A stretch of DNA of 64,000 nt from Micromonospora foliorum (GCF_022229015.1 NZ_JAKKFF010000446.1:1-64000); one strand, 5' to 3'; shown: positions 1-8,845, numbered from the stretch's first letter. The notes: a model not told the origin generated them from the sequence alone. Program-made: numbers and translations.

Positions 1-108
1 CCTTCGAAGGTCCCTGCGCCCCTGGTCTGTCCCGGCCATCGCCACATGACGGGCGGCGGTGGCCGGTGCCGCTTCGATCTCTCACAACCATCTCACGGGC
101 GGTCGGGC

Positions 109-589
<481 letters not shown>

Positions 590-623
590 GTGCATCGTGA
601 CTTGTCCGCCAAGGGGTCAGGTC

Positions 624-1232
624 TCAGCCGCCGTTATCAATTCGATTGTCCACGGCGATCCAGTTCGTCTCCCACGTCTGCCCACCGTCGTCTGAGTAGG
701 CCTGTTCGAACCTCGCCTTGTCCGGGCCCTGCCGGAAGATGAGGAAGCGCACCGTGATGGCACGTCCCCTGAGCTGGTCGTCGCCGTAGAACTCGCCCAC
801 ACCGTCGTGGAACCCGCCGTACACGGACGGGGTGAGCAGTCCATCTCGGATGTTGACAAAGGTCAGGCTCCAGCGCATCGCCTGGGGCTCATAGAGCCGC
901 AGATTGAGGCCTTCGATCCGTCCGTTCGGCCCCGAGACCTTGAGTTCGACGACATTCGCACGCCGGTCCAGCAGCGGACGCACGACGCTCGTACCCTCGA
1001 ACTGGAGCCATTCATCCTCGGATTCCGAGAGCGGATCGGCGAGCACCCGCACCTTGGTATGCCAGGCACCGATCTCCCAGTCGAAGTCACGTTGGCCATC
1101 CTCGACAGCCGCCGGAGCCCTGAAGGAGGCTGTCGCCGCGCCGCCCGACGCCGCCATCGCCAGCATGAGGAGCGGGAGGCACGTGACGAGGATTCGCTTG
1201 TATGGCACGGCGATTTTGGTGTGAAGGTTCAT
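624..1232 (-). CDS. secreted DUF1579-like protein
   Basis: The 202-residue product starts at the ATG at 1232 (MNLHTKIAVPYKR). Longer upstream starts would run into the divergent gene. Residues 1-35 form a signal peptide: basic start, LVTCLPLLMLAMAASGGA core, Ala-rich cleavage zone. The mature part is a beta-rich domain with WEIGAWHTKV, many alternating hydrophobic stretches and a C-terminal SDDGGQTWETNWIAVDNRI. This resembles lipocalin-like DUF1579-type proteins of unknown function. It is divergent from the HxlR-type regulator, so co-regulation is plausible. No catalytic residues are recognisable. Confidence 0.75.
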   Translation of the reverse strand: MNLHTKIAVPYKRILVTCLPLLMLAMAASGGAATASFRAPAAVEDGQRDFDWEIGAWHTKVRVLADPLSESEDEWLQFEGTSVVRPLLDRRANVVELKVSGPNGRIEGLNLRLYEPQAMRWSLTFVNIRDGLLTPSVYGGFHDGVGEFYGDDQLRGRAITVRFLIFRQGPDKARFEQAYSDDGGQTWETNWIAVDNRIDNGG

Positions 1233-1260
1233 GATTCGACTATCTGAGTGGAGCACTCCC

Positions 1261-1668
1261 ATGAGCAAGAAGGCACCTGCACGTAACCCCTCGCCGTCGC
1301 GCCCCAATCCTCTACCCGGCTGCCCGATGGCCGCGGCGTTCGCCGCGGTCGGTGGAAAGTGGAAGCTGACCCTTGTGTATTGGCTAGCCCATGGCGAGTG
1401 CCACTTCGCCGGCCTCCGCCGTCTGGGCGCGCCGATCACGCCCAAAGTGCTGGCCGAGCAGCTGCGCGAACTCCAGGCTGACGGGCTCGTCGAGCGCGTC
1501 GTGACCGGACCCATCCCGGCGCCGGTCATCTACAGGCTCACCTCCTATGGCACTACGGTTCTGCCTGTCGTGGAAGGCGTCCGGGTCTGGGGCGAGGCGC
1601 ACCTCCAGCGCACCCATGGTCAGGCCACACCCGACGAGTCGATGCGCTGCCCGCATGCGATCGCGTAG
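1261..1668 (+). CDS. HxlR-family transcriptional regulator
   Basis: The 135-residue product has the HxlR winged-helix signature: CPMAAAFAAVGGKWKLTLVYWLAHGECHFAGLRR, then the recognition segment APITPKVLAEQLRELQADGLVERVV and the wing PAPVIYRLTSYGTTVLPVVEGVRVWGEAH. The conserved Cys of the N-terminal CP motif, used for redox or electrophile sensing in some members, is present. I prefer the ATG at 1261 over 1231 because GGAG at 1249-1252 gives a normal spacing and 1231 would overlap the divergent gene. It probably controls itself and the divergent secreted-protein gene (inference). Confidence 0.88.
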   Translation: MSKKAPARNPSPSRPNPLPGCPMAAAFAAVGGKWKLTLVYWLAHGECHFAGLRRLGAPITPKVLAEQLRELQADGLVERVVTGPIPAPVIYRLTSYGTTVLPVVEGVRVWGEAHLQRTHGQATPDESMRCPHAIA

Positions 1669-1934
1669 GCCCGCCCCGGCCTTGGTCGGGTGTCGCCCCT
1701 GATCTTGGGCACTTGAACCTTTGGATCGTGACGGTCATCGGACACGATCTGAATTCCCACGGCACAACCACTGCCGCAGCAATCATCTGCGTATCAGTTG
1801 CAGTTCTGCGCGGACGGCGATCATGGATTCCTGGTCGACGTCGACCCACCGACATGAACCCCCATGTTTGCGGTAGGCGGGATCGCGACGGGTGGGACGC
1901 CCCGTGTCCCGAGGACACGCCCAACATCGTTTCG
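1669..1934. other. intergenic, no gene seen
   Basis: This segment lies between the HxlR gene and the 3' end of the membrane-protein gene. No ORF with family resemblance, tRNA or clear terminator was recognised. Confidence 0.5.
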
Positions 1935-3782
1935 TTAGGGGTTCTTGGTGTTGGTGTCGATGGTGTAAACCACGTCTGGCCCGACGTCATGGCGGGTGAT
2001 GCCGGGTACGTCGGGGATGTCAAGCAGTGGTTCGTACGGGGTACCTTGTACCCGGTCGCGCAGCAGGACGACGCTGCGGATGCCGAGCTGGTGCAACCGA
2101 TCCAAGGCCGGCTCGCTGGGGAAGGTCGCCATAACGTCGCGGATCGACTGACGGTTGGGTGTGGTGTAGCTGGCCGCACCGTTGACCATGGTGGGAAAAC
2201 CGTCGGTCGACCAAAGCAGGACGTGGAGGTCGATACCGTCGTTGGATGGCAATACCATTATGGGAGCGTGCGCGGAGGCTAGCGCCATCGCGGCCGGTTC
2301 GGCTGGGGTTTGGGGGTGGTCCAGGTCAGGCAGGCCCTCAGCTAGCACGAGGACCAGCAACGGAACGGTCAGCAGACGTGCCGCTCCCACCGACCATTTC
2401 GGCTTGGCGCCCCTGCGAGCCACCTCGGCCAGGTGGGTAACCAGGCCAGCCGCGAGGATGGCCAGGCAGAGAGTGGGCCACAAGATCAACCGGCCTGGTG
2501 TACGGGATCCATCGAACCCGGGCACGTAAAGATAGAGCAGGCGGTAGATCGGCCCGTTCGTGCCCAGCGCGAACAACACTCCGACGACCGCCCCAAACAG
2601 CAGCAGAAGCCGTTGCACCGGTGACCAGCGCGATAGGAACAGGCCGGCGAAGGCCAGTAGATACAGTGCATACCCGCATAGCAGCACTTTCTCAGTCGGT
2701 ACGTCACCAAGAGCGGTGCGGGCGTCGCTGTGCAGGGTGCCCCAGGGCAGCGAGGACTGCGGCGCCACGAGAAGCCCGCGCAGTGTCGGGGAGAAGAACG
2801 CGACGTAGTCCCAGTCCCGGGTGACATCTGGGTTGAGCTCGCGCACGTGTTTGTACGCGTACGCGAAGTATCCGGTCACCGCGGTGAAGACCAGCCCGCC
2901 GATCAGATCACCGACGATCAGCCGGAGGCTAAGGCGTGGGCGGTGGATCAGCCAGGCTGCCAGTGTGATCAGGCAGAGGGCGGCGAGGACGTACACGAAT
3001 CCCAGCCCCACGCCGAAGCCTAGGCTGACCTGCCAGGCCGCAACCAGCCAGCCAGCGAACGCCCAGCCCGGCCGGACTCGTTCGGCAAGGTAGCCGCGGG
3101 TGAACGAGAGTCCGTGGCCGCGCGCCAGCATCGCCAGGGCCAGAGTGATACCACCGGTGGAGAGAATATTCAAATGGCCGTCGTGGCCGTAGCGCCAGGG
3201 CGCGTAGGCGAGGGCGGCCCCGGCTACCGCGGCGGCGACCTTATTCGCGCCAAGCTGGCGCAGGAGCGCGTAGCCGCCGAGGAAGGCGAGCGCGAAAGCC
3301 AGCACGAACAGGATGTTGTAGCGCAGCACGGCGCCGACTACACCGTTGCCTATCAGCCCTGCCGGGGCATAGCCGAGCAGGCTGTCGTTCAGGGCTAGGC
3401 CGTACGTGTCGGGATAGAAAGCGTTGGTATCCCACAGGCCACGCAGACCGTGGGTGAGAGCGTGGCCACCCCATCCCACCAGCCATGCTTGGGCCGTCGG
3501 GTCACCCACGTCACCGACGATGGTGTGGGCCGGGTCGGCGATCGGCACAGTCTTGGCGCCGGCAGTCACCACGCGAACCGCGTACGGCGGAATCAGCCAG
3601 ATCATCGCGACAGCGAGGAGCACTGAACCGAGGCCCGCGATGCTCAGTTCCCGCCGATGGGCCCCACGTGTCAGCCAATCCCTCGTGCCTGAACTGGCAC
3701 GCGCGAGTCGGCCATTTTTTCCAAGCTCGCTGAGAGCGACGGCTGATGTGGGGCCTCCTGCCGGTGGCTCTACCTGCGTCAT
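1935..3782 (-). CDS. polytopic membrane protein, GT-C glycosyltransferase-like
   Basis: The 615-residue product is read from the ATG at 3782 (MTQVEPPAGG), preceded by GAGGG about 8 nt upstream. It has a short cytoplasmic N-terminus, a first membrane segment, then an extracellular loop rich in acidic residues (GDVGDPTAQAWLVGWGGHALTHG). About 10-12 further hydrophobic helices follow (for example YNILFVLAFALAFLGGYALL and LIVGDLIGGLVFTAVTGYFAYAY), and the C-terminus is soluble. An acidic first loop followed by many helices is the arrangement of lipid-linked sugar GT-C enzymes and YfhO-like proteins. The specific substrate is unknown. There is no operon partner; flanking DNA is decayed. Confidence 0.65.
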   Translation of the reverse strand: MTQVEPPAGGPTSAVALSELGKNGRLARASSGTRDWLTRGAHRRELSIAGLGSVLLAVAMIWLIPPYAVRVVTAGAKTVPIADPAHTIVGDVGDPTAQAWLVGWGGHALTHGLRGLWDTNAFYPDTYGLALNDSLLGYAPAGLIGNGVVGAVLRYNILFVLAFALAFLGGYALLRQLGANKVAAAVAGAALAYAPWRYGHDGHLNILSTGGITLALAMLARGHGLSFTRGYLAERVRPGWAFAGWLVAAWQVSLGFGVGLGFVYVLAALCLITLAAWLIHRPRLSLRLIVGDLIGGLVFTAVTGYFAYAYKHVRELNPDVTRDWDYVAFFSPTLRGLLVAPQSSLPWGTLHSDARTALGDVPTEKVLLCGYALYLLAFAGLFLSRWSPVQRLLLLFGAVVGVLFALGTNGPIYRLLYLYVPGFDGSRTPGRLILWPTLCLAILAAGLVTHLAEVARRGAKPKWSVGAARLLTVPLLVLVLAEGLPDLDHPQTPAEPAAMALASAHAPIMVLPSNDGIDLHVLLWSTDGFPTMVNGAASYTTPNRQSIRDVMATFPSEPALDRLHQLGIRSVVLLRDRVQGTPYEPLLDIPDVPGITRHDVGPDVVYTIDTNTKNP

Positions 3783-3925
3783 CACATTGACCCTCACTGT
3801 TGAACCGCCGCAGTAAATCATGAGCAGGGCGGCGCATAGAGTCAAGACCTCGATCAATGTCCTTCCGGTAGCCGGGCCTTAACGCTGTTTGTCAAAGGCG
3901 CCTTGTCACGCAGGAGTCGCGATCG

Positions 3926-4030
3926 GTGCAGCGGCGAAAGTTGCCGCTGTCGGAACAGGACACGCCAGGGTTGCTGCAGGCCCTCGCCCGGGTTCCGGAC
4001 CCACGGGACAGTGGGCCGACCGGGGCCCAG
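3926..4030 (+). pseudogene. transposase N-terminal scrap (ISAs1/DDE-like)
   Basis: The translated stretch around 3956-4000, GLLQALARVPDPRD, matches the N-terminal motif of ISAs1-type DDE transposases (LLxALAxVPDPRxxRGxRHxL). The match fades after a few residues and runs into unrelated sequence, so only a fragment remains. It abuts the broken ATP-grasp gene, which may have been truncated by this element. Confidence 0.35.
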
Positions 4031-4049
4031 GCGCATCTGCTGGCCGCAC

Positions 4050-4549
4050 TAAACCAGGCAGGCGGTGGTCGGGTCGGTGAGGTCGGGGATGAAGGTGGCG
4101 TCGTGCCAGTGGTATTTCATCGACTTCGTGTAGTCGCGCAGCACGGCGGCGCCGGTACCGAGCCGGATGCGGGCCTGGGCGAATGCGGCCCGTTCCTTGC
4201 TGGTGGTCCAGGCGGAGGTTGGGGTGACCGGGGCGAGTTGGTGGTACCAGCCGGGAAGTTCGTGCGCGCGGCGGTAATCATCGCCGCTGGTGCGGAGGGT
4301 TACGCCACGAGCGGCGACGGCGTCGTCGAAAGCTGCTTACTGGTCGCTGCGGAGCATCCACCCGTGGTAAACCGCGGAACCGCTGGCGGGCACGGCCGCG
4401 ATCGCGCGGTGCGGGTCGTCGCGGGTCAGCGCGTCGTGGTCGATCACCGCGACGTCGATCCCGGCGGCACGGGCCGCGTGGGCTTCGGGCGCGAAGTGGT
4501 CGGCGGGCCGGCGTGGCTGTAGGGGGTTCGCAGGGACCAGCAACATCAT
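4050..4549 (-). pseudogene. ATP-grasp family protein, broken
   Basis: Reading starts at 4549 (MMLLVPANPLQPRRPADHF), passes AARAAGIDVAVIDHDALT and YHGWMLRSDQ, and hits TAA at 4337-4339 where family members have Tyr. The same frame then continues as AAFDDAVAARGVTLRTSGDDYRRAHELPGWY and VLRDYTKSMKYHWHDATFIPDL. These features are typical of actinobacterial ATP-grasp proteins, including the nucleotide-binding segment RDYTKSxKxxW. The frame ends at about 4050 without the C-terminal ATP-grasp half. One nonsense mutation plus 3' truncation make it a pseudogene. It lies next to an intact but different ATP-grasp gene at 5931-7163. Confidence 0.75.
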
Positions 4550-4772
4550 CCGGGCATCGTGCCGGAGTGACGACCTCGGGCTCTACCTGATATTCCGATC
4601 GGGCAGGTCATCCTGATGATGTCCCCCGGGTAACCGCCCACCCGTCCGCTCAGCGGTCGGCGTTGTTGCGGCAGCGGCCGCAAGAAAGTTCGTAGTCGGG
4701 CCGGGGTTGCCGTGGAGAAGCCGAAGACGTCTTCGTCGCTCATCATGGGGTAACGGACGCGTTGCGGTCGGG

Positions 4773-5927
4773 TTAAGCATCTACAGTAGACATCGACAAG
4801 CGTCGCCACTGGTCTCGGACAGTCTGTTCGATGCGGACCGCCTCGCTCGTGGCCATCGATCCCAGTCGCGCATCCGCCAGGTCTGCTGCTTGAGGGATAT
4901 GTTCGGCCCGCGGTGGCAGTAGAGACCAGAGGGGTCTTATCCGGGCCCCCCGCCGGACCTTCGCCTCGTAGGAGCTCACTCCGAGGTTCAACCGTGGTAT
5001 CCCGCGCTGATAACAGAAGTCAAGTGGGGCATGTACGGCTAGCCTCGCGTACTCGCCGACACCGGGCAGGGCGTCGTAGTCGAAGCCGACGCCGCGGAAG
5101 CTCAGTTCTCCCGCAGTCTTGTAGAACAGGGAGAAGCCGACTAGCCGATCGGCCAAGAAGCAGCCGAACACGACGGCGTCCTCGTCCAGCATGGCTGCTT
5201 GGCGAGCGAGAGAGGCAGCATAGACTTCGGTCGGGCTGTGGTCGCCGTACTTTCGCTGGACGTTGGCCAGCAACGGTGCCAGGTCTCGCCAGCTCTCAGA
5301 GAGGCGCAACTCCTTGATTCGTAAAGGGCTCCTGTCGAATCGCGCAGCTTCACGGCGGTAGTGGGACCGTCTGTTGGCCGTCGGTAGGGCTTCCACGTGA
5401 TCCTCAACGCTCGAGCCTGCTAGGTCAATGACACAGTCTGCCCGAGCGAGCCGCGTGTGGGGCTGGGGAATGCCCCCGTCAAGTAGACTCGCGCTGAGCA
5501 CTGATTCAGCATCCTCGAACAAAAGGAATGGCCACCAGCAACCACATTCCGGGTTCGCTGCCTCTATGGCGCGAAGCAGCTTGGCCAACGCAGATTCTAC
5601 GACATGGGCTGGGAAACGCTGGTTCCGGATAAAGCCCGACAGGTAGCCCTGCCGACCGCCGAGGATCGCGGGTGCTGAGTAGTGGGATGTGTCGACGTCA
5701 AACAGTGCGCTGAAGTTGTACGCCTTGCTCATCAGGGACAGCGGATTATGCGATGAAACGCCCGCAACCAGGGAGCCGTCCGCATACGCACCCCAGTAAG
5801 TGCCTCGCCCGCGGGCATCCGAGTCAACATAAGCCAACCAGCGAGGGTTCAGATAGAAGGTCTTGTCGATAGCGAGCTCGCCCCATCCGGATAGATCTGC
5901 CGCGCGCTCGGCTTGCATGATGTTCAT
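4773..5927 (-). CDS. GNAT / BioF2-like acyltransferase
   Basis: The 384-residue product has the FemAB/BioF2-type double-GNAT organisation: an N-terminal sensor half (FYLNPRWLAYVDSDARGRGTYWGAYADGSLVAGV) and a C-terminal catalytic half with FGCFLADRLVGFSLFYKTAGELSFRGVGFDYD and the late LNLGVSSYEAKVRRGA stretch seen in acetyltransferase-6 members. Such enzymes transfer acyl or aminoacyl groups to amines of peptides or sugars. The start is at 5927, with an alternative ATG at 5918. It begins 3 nt after the ATP-grasp stop codon, so the two are almost certainly co-transcribed. Its likely role is N-acylation or aminoacyl extension of the pentapeptide product (inference). N-acetylation is known for biarylitides. 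Confidence 0.78.
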   Translation of the reverse strand: MNIMQAERAADLSGWGELAIDKTFYLNPRWLAYVDSDARGRGTYWGAYADGSLVAGVSSHNPLSLMSKAYNFSALFDVDTSHYSAPAILGGRQGYLSGFIRNQRFPAHVVESALAKLLRAIEAANPECGCWWPFLLFEDAESVLSASLLDGGIPQPHTRLARADCVIDLAGSSVEDHVEALPTANRRSHYRREAARFDRSPLRIKELRLSESWRDLAPLLANVQRKYGDHSPTEVYAASLARQAAMLDEDAVVFGCFLADRLVGFSLFYKTAGELSFRGVGFDYDALPGVGEYARLAVHAPLDFCYQRGIPRLNLGVSSYEAKVRRGARIRPLWSLLPPRAEHIPQAADLADARLGSMATSEAVRIEQTVRDQWRRLSMSTVDA

Positions 5928-5930
5928 CCC

Positions 5931-7163
5931 TCAGCTGCCTTGGGGTTCGACGATGACCGAGACGCCCTTCAGCAACTCGTCGGCTCGTTGGTCGGCTGAC
6001 GTCTCGTCCTCGGCGGTGACGATGAAGTAGGCGACGCGGGCGCTGTTGCTGTCCGGACTGGCCACCGATGCGCCGATTTCGGTGGTCACCTCGGAGAAGG
6101 GCACGTTGTCTCCGGTGCAGGGCATGCCCTGCACGGCGACGAGCCGGCCGCCGCGCGGCGCTAGGGGACGCCTGATGGCCGCGACGGCACGCCGAGTTGG
6201 GGCAAGTTCAACCGGTTGCCCGAGGGCGACCGCCAAGGCCGCTCCGGCCATGTCGATTCCAAGGGCGAGGCTGGTCAGCAACGTGATTCGGCCACCGCCG
6301 ATCCGTGGAGCGATCTCCAGCACCACCCATGCACCATCCGGCTTCCGCTTCACCTCGCAATGTGACCAGCTATTGCGTATACCCGTTGCTGCTGCTGCCA
6401 TCGTCACCTGCTGCAGAACCAGCCGCGTGGCGATCGGATCAAGGTTCGACGGGAGAGTGTGACCCGTTTCGACACGGTAGGCGCCAAAGGTCGTCTGCTT
6501 CTTGGTGATGCACACGTGCTCGGTCTGGCCATCCTGCGTCAGCGATTCGACGCTGAACTCCTCCCCGTCGATGTATTCCTGCACCACCACACGGGGGTCG
6601 AGGTGGATCCCATACGGTCCACGTTGCAGACGTACACGTTGGAACGCCGCGGTCAGCTCGTCCAGCCGTTCCACCACGCTGACCCCCGTTGAGCCGGCGT
6701 TCTCGGCAGGCTTCACGACAAGCGGAAATGAGAAGGTCTGGCGACGGAGGTGATCATGAACCTCTTCTTCGTCGGTCACCGCAATCGTCGATGGCACAGA
6801 AACTCCGGCTTCACGCAGCCGCTCGACCATTGTGATCTTGTTTCGAGCTGCCATGGCGAGCGTGGCGTCATTTCCGGCAAGACCCAAAGTCGCACAGGCG
6901 AGTGCTGCCACCGGGGTGAGGAACTCGTTCACGGTCGCGATCGCCTCTACCCTCCGGGAACGCGCAAACGCGACGATGTCTGAGACTGCCGCGTCGTAGG
7001 AGGAAAAGTCCACGACGACGGTGCCAGTGACCCCCCTCGGCGTTGTCGCAGACGTTTGACCGCGCGGTGTAGCCGCGTATACCTCATGCCCCATGGCGAT
7101 GGCCGCCTTGAGTAGGTCCTCACGGTCAGGGCCGGACACATCTAGGAGCAGAACCCGATTCAA
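5931..7163 (-). CDS. ATP-grasp peptide/amino-acid ligase
   Basis: The 410-residue product is an ATP-grasp carboxylate-amine ligase. The N-terminal Rossmann-like part (MNRVLLLDVSGPDREDLLKAA) and central part (NKITMVERLREAGVSVPSTI) precede the ATP-binding segment FPLVVKPAENAGSTGVSVV. EYIDGEEFSVESL and the Mg-binding VVLEIAPRIGGGRI follow; the usual E-x-N is E-x-A here, as in several L-amino-acid ligases. The C-terminal domain carries PRGGRLVAVQGMP, typical of the BacD/L-amino-acid-ligase branch. It would activate a carboxylate as acyl phosphate and couple an amine. It lies between the MFS and GNAT genes. ATP-grasp extension of ribosomal peptides has a precedent in pheganomycin. Confidence 0.85.
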   Translation of the reverse strand: MNRVLLLDVSGPDREDLLKAAIAMGHEVYAATPRGQTSATTPRGVTGTVVVDFSSYDAAVSDIVAFARSRRVEAIATVNEFLTPVAALACATLGLAGNDATLAMAARNKITMVERLREAGVSVPSTIAVTDEEEVHDHLRRQTFSFPLVVKPAENAGSTGVSVVERLDELTAAFQRVRLQRGPYGIHLDPRVVVQEYIDGEEFSVESLTQDGQTEHVCITKKQTTFGAYRVETGHTLPSNLDPIATRLVLQQVTMAAAATGIRNSWSHCEVKRKPDGAWVVLEIAPRIGGGRITLLTSLALGIDMAGAALAVALGQPVELAPTRRAVAAIRRPLAPRGGRLVAVQGMPCTGDNVPFSEVTTEIGASVASPDSNSARVAYFIVTAEDETSADQRADELLKGVSVIVEPQGS

Positions 7164-7210
7164 TGCGTGCCCCTCATCGTCGTCGTCGCAGCGCCAGCAC
7201 GACTGGTGCG

Positions 7211-8467
7211 CTAGCCGTGCCGAAGGTTGTAAACGGAGCGGGAAAGCAGCGGAAGAAGCGCCGCCGCGAGAAACAGGATGCCACCGACCAGGGCGACGCG
7301 CTCATTGCCGAATATGGCGCCGGCAGGGGCAGCGCACATCATCCCAATAGGAACTGTGACGTAGGAAAACAAGTCGTCGTAGGAAGCGACCCTGGACAGG
7401 GCGTTGTTCGGAACGTGCTCTTGTAGCGAAGTTTCCCATGCGGGACCAAACATGCCCGAGCCGATTCCAGCCATGAACGCCGCGATGAAGAGCAATAACG
7501 CGTTGGCACCGACCCCGAGCGCGATGAGGGGGAGGCACCCCAGCGCGAAGAACAGTTGGCCGGTGCCGAGTAAACGTCTCACCGTCAATCGGTACATCAC
7601 AAGTCCCATGACCAGCAGGCCTACTGCACGCGCGCTGAGGACCCCACCCCACGAGGCAGCCCCGATGGTGGTGATAGCGATAGCCGGGCCAAGAACAACC
7701 CAGATCCCGGTCTTGAGGAGATTGGTAACCGCCAGGGAGGCAACGACGGACCAGACCCAGGGGATACTGCGGAACTCGCTCCACCCTTCGCGTACGTCCG
7801 ACAGGACGCTCCGGGAACTGCGGGTGATCTCTTCGCTTAGGCGGATGCGGGAGATGAAGAACGCGGCCAGTAGGTAACTGGCCGAGTCGAGCGCAATCGC
7901 CCAACCGCCGCCGACCGTGGCGACCGTGATTCCCGCCGCAGTAGGACCTAAGATCGTTATTGCGTTCTTGGACGAGGCGACCAGGGAATTCGCCCGTCGC
8001 ATCTGTGCCTTGGCGACCAGTTGGGGAATGATCCCCCGCATGGCGGGCTGAGTGAACGCGGTCAGGGAGCCGTTGAGAAATTCAAGAGCGATGATGAGCA
8101 TGAGGCTGTATCTGCCCGACAGCAGCAGGAAAGCGACGACGCCTTGAGTGGACGCAGCTCCGAGGTTCGACAGCTTAAGGACCGTGCTGCGTGGGAATCT
8201 GTCGGCCACAGCACCGCCGACGAGGAGGAATGCCACTAGCGGAATGCTCCGTGCGGCTAATACCCAGCCGAGGTCATACACGCTGCTCGAATGCTCGAGC
8301 ACGGAGAATGCCAAGGCTACCGGGGCCATCGCGGTGCCGAGGAGGGACACGGACGTGCCGGTGAGATACCATCTAAAGCCGGAGGTCCACAGTGTGGTTT
8401 CGGCATTACCAATATCCGCCTCCGCGGGCGCGTCCATTCCATGCTGCTGCAACTCTTTATCCTTCAT
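7211..8467 (-). CDS. MFS transporter, drug-exporter type
   Basis: The 418-residue product has about 12 hydrophobic segments and the layout of DHA/enterobactin-exporter-like MFS proteins. The N-terminal WTSGFRWYLTGTSVSLLGTAMAPVALAFSVLE is followed by the motif-A loop GGAVADRFPRSTVLKLSN. The second half repeats a related layout. The start codon at 8467 lies 99 nt after the stop of the MSYDH pentapeptide gene, with a hairpin between them. The gene ends 47 nt before the ATP-grasp gene. It is probably the exporter of the pentapeptide-derived product, giving self-resistance. Confidence 0.88.
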   Translation of the reverse strand: MKDKELQQHGMDAPAEADIGNAETTLWTSGFRWYLTGTSVSLLGTAMAPVALAFSVLEHSSSVYDLGWVLAARSIPLVAFLLVGGAVADRFPRSTVLKLSNLGAASTQGVVAFLLLSGRYSLMLIIALEFLNGSLTAFTQPAMRGIIPQLVAKAQMRRANSLVASSKNAITILGPTAAGITVATVGGGWAIALDSASYLLAAFFISRIRLSEEITRSSRSVLSDVREGWSEFRSIPWVWSVVASLAVTNLLKTGIWVVLGPAIAITTIGAASWGGVLSARAVGLLVMGLVMYRLTVRRLLGTGQLFFALGCLPLIALGVGANALLLFIAAFMAGIGSGMFGPAWETSLQEHVPNNALSRVASYDDLFSYVTVPIGMMCAAPAGAIFGNERVALVGGILFLAAALLPLLSRSVYNLRHG

Positions 8468-8523
8468 GAGGAACAGGAAGTCCGAGGGTCTGGGGTAGTG
8501 GACCTCGACGGGTCAGTGAACCT

Positions 8524-8557
8524 CTGTCGGGCCCGGCGTGGTCGCCGAGCCCGACAG
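8524..8557 (-). terminator. strong hairpin between pentapeptide gene and MFS gene (attenuator-like)
   Basis: The 9-nt arm at 8524-8532 pairs with 8549-8557, a C/A mismatch follows, and a 5-bp inner stem (8534-8538 with 8543-8547) closes a 4-nt loop. On the minus strand it begins 9 nt after the MSYDH stop codon. No U-tract follows, so partial termination or 3'-end stabilisation is more likely than full termination. Such stems often give an excess of precursor transcript in RiPP operons. Confidence 0.7.
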
Positions 8558-8566
8558 GCCTCAGGC

Positions 8567-8584
8567 TCAGTGGTCGTAGCTCAT
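8567..8584 (-). CDS. 18-bp gene for pentapeptide MSYDH (candidate minimal RiPP precursor)
   Basis: On the minus strand the sequence reads ATGAGCTACGACCACTGA, five codons and a stop: Met-Ser-Tyr-Asp-His. An AAAGGAGGTG Shine-Dalgarno lies 7 nt upstream, the strongest I saw in the window. A stable hairpin follows, then MFS, ATP-grasp and GNAT genes on the same strand; a P450 gene is divergent. Biarylitide precursors (bytA, also 18 bp) are pentapeptides of type MRYYH, in which a P450 (BytO) joins Tyr3 to His5 and the tripeptide is N-acetylated. Tyr3 and His5 are kept here, while position 2 is Ser instead of Arg and position 4 is Asp. The alternative is a leader peptide that only tunes the downstream operon. 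Confidence 0.72.
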   Translation of the reverse strand: MSYDH

Positions 8585-8591
8585 GATTACA

Positions 8592-8599
8592 CCTCCTTT
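8592..8599 (-). promoter_or_regulatory. near-perfect ribosome-binding site of the MSYDH gene
   Basis: AAAGGAGG on the minus strand is complementary to the 16S rRNA 3' end and sits 7 nt before the ATG at 8584. This site is the main argument that a five-codon ORF is deliberately translated. Confidence 0.8.
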
Positions 8600-8808
8600 G
8601 TGAGGGAAATTTATCCCCGGGCGCCCTGAGGCGTCTCCGGTGGCATGGGCGTCCGTAAGGCGCGATATTGTTCAACGCGGCCTGTGGCCGTTTGAGAACC
8701 GACGGAGCTGCTGCCCGATTGCTCAGCATCGTGGCTGCTGTCGACACGCTGATAGCCGGCTCACGCGCTACGCCATGGTGACGACGAAAAAGCGAGGAGT
8801 CTCGGGAT

Positions 8809-8845
8809 GCCCATTTACTTCAAACACTAGTTTGAAAAAATGGGC
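8809..8845. repeat. nested inverted repeat, possible operator
   Basis: An outer arm of 8 nt (8809-8816) pairs with 8838-8845. An inner TTCAAAC (8819-8825) pairs with GTTTGAA (8830-8836) around a 4-nt centre. It lies between the pentapeptide operon and the P450 gene. No U-tract follows on either strand, so a protein-binding operator or RNA structure is more likely than a terminator. Confidence 0.5.

Noticed and set aside
4546-4809. 87-codon minus-strand ORF between the GNAT gene and the broken ATP-grasp gene
   Set aside because: Overlaps the GNAT 3' end, Arg/Pro/Gly-rich and without family resemblance.
8457-8747. 96-codon minus-strand ORF covering the MSYDH region in another frame
   Set aside because: No ribosome-binding site at its start and Arg/Pro-rich translation; the 5-codon ORF has the strong ribosome-binding site.
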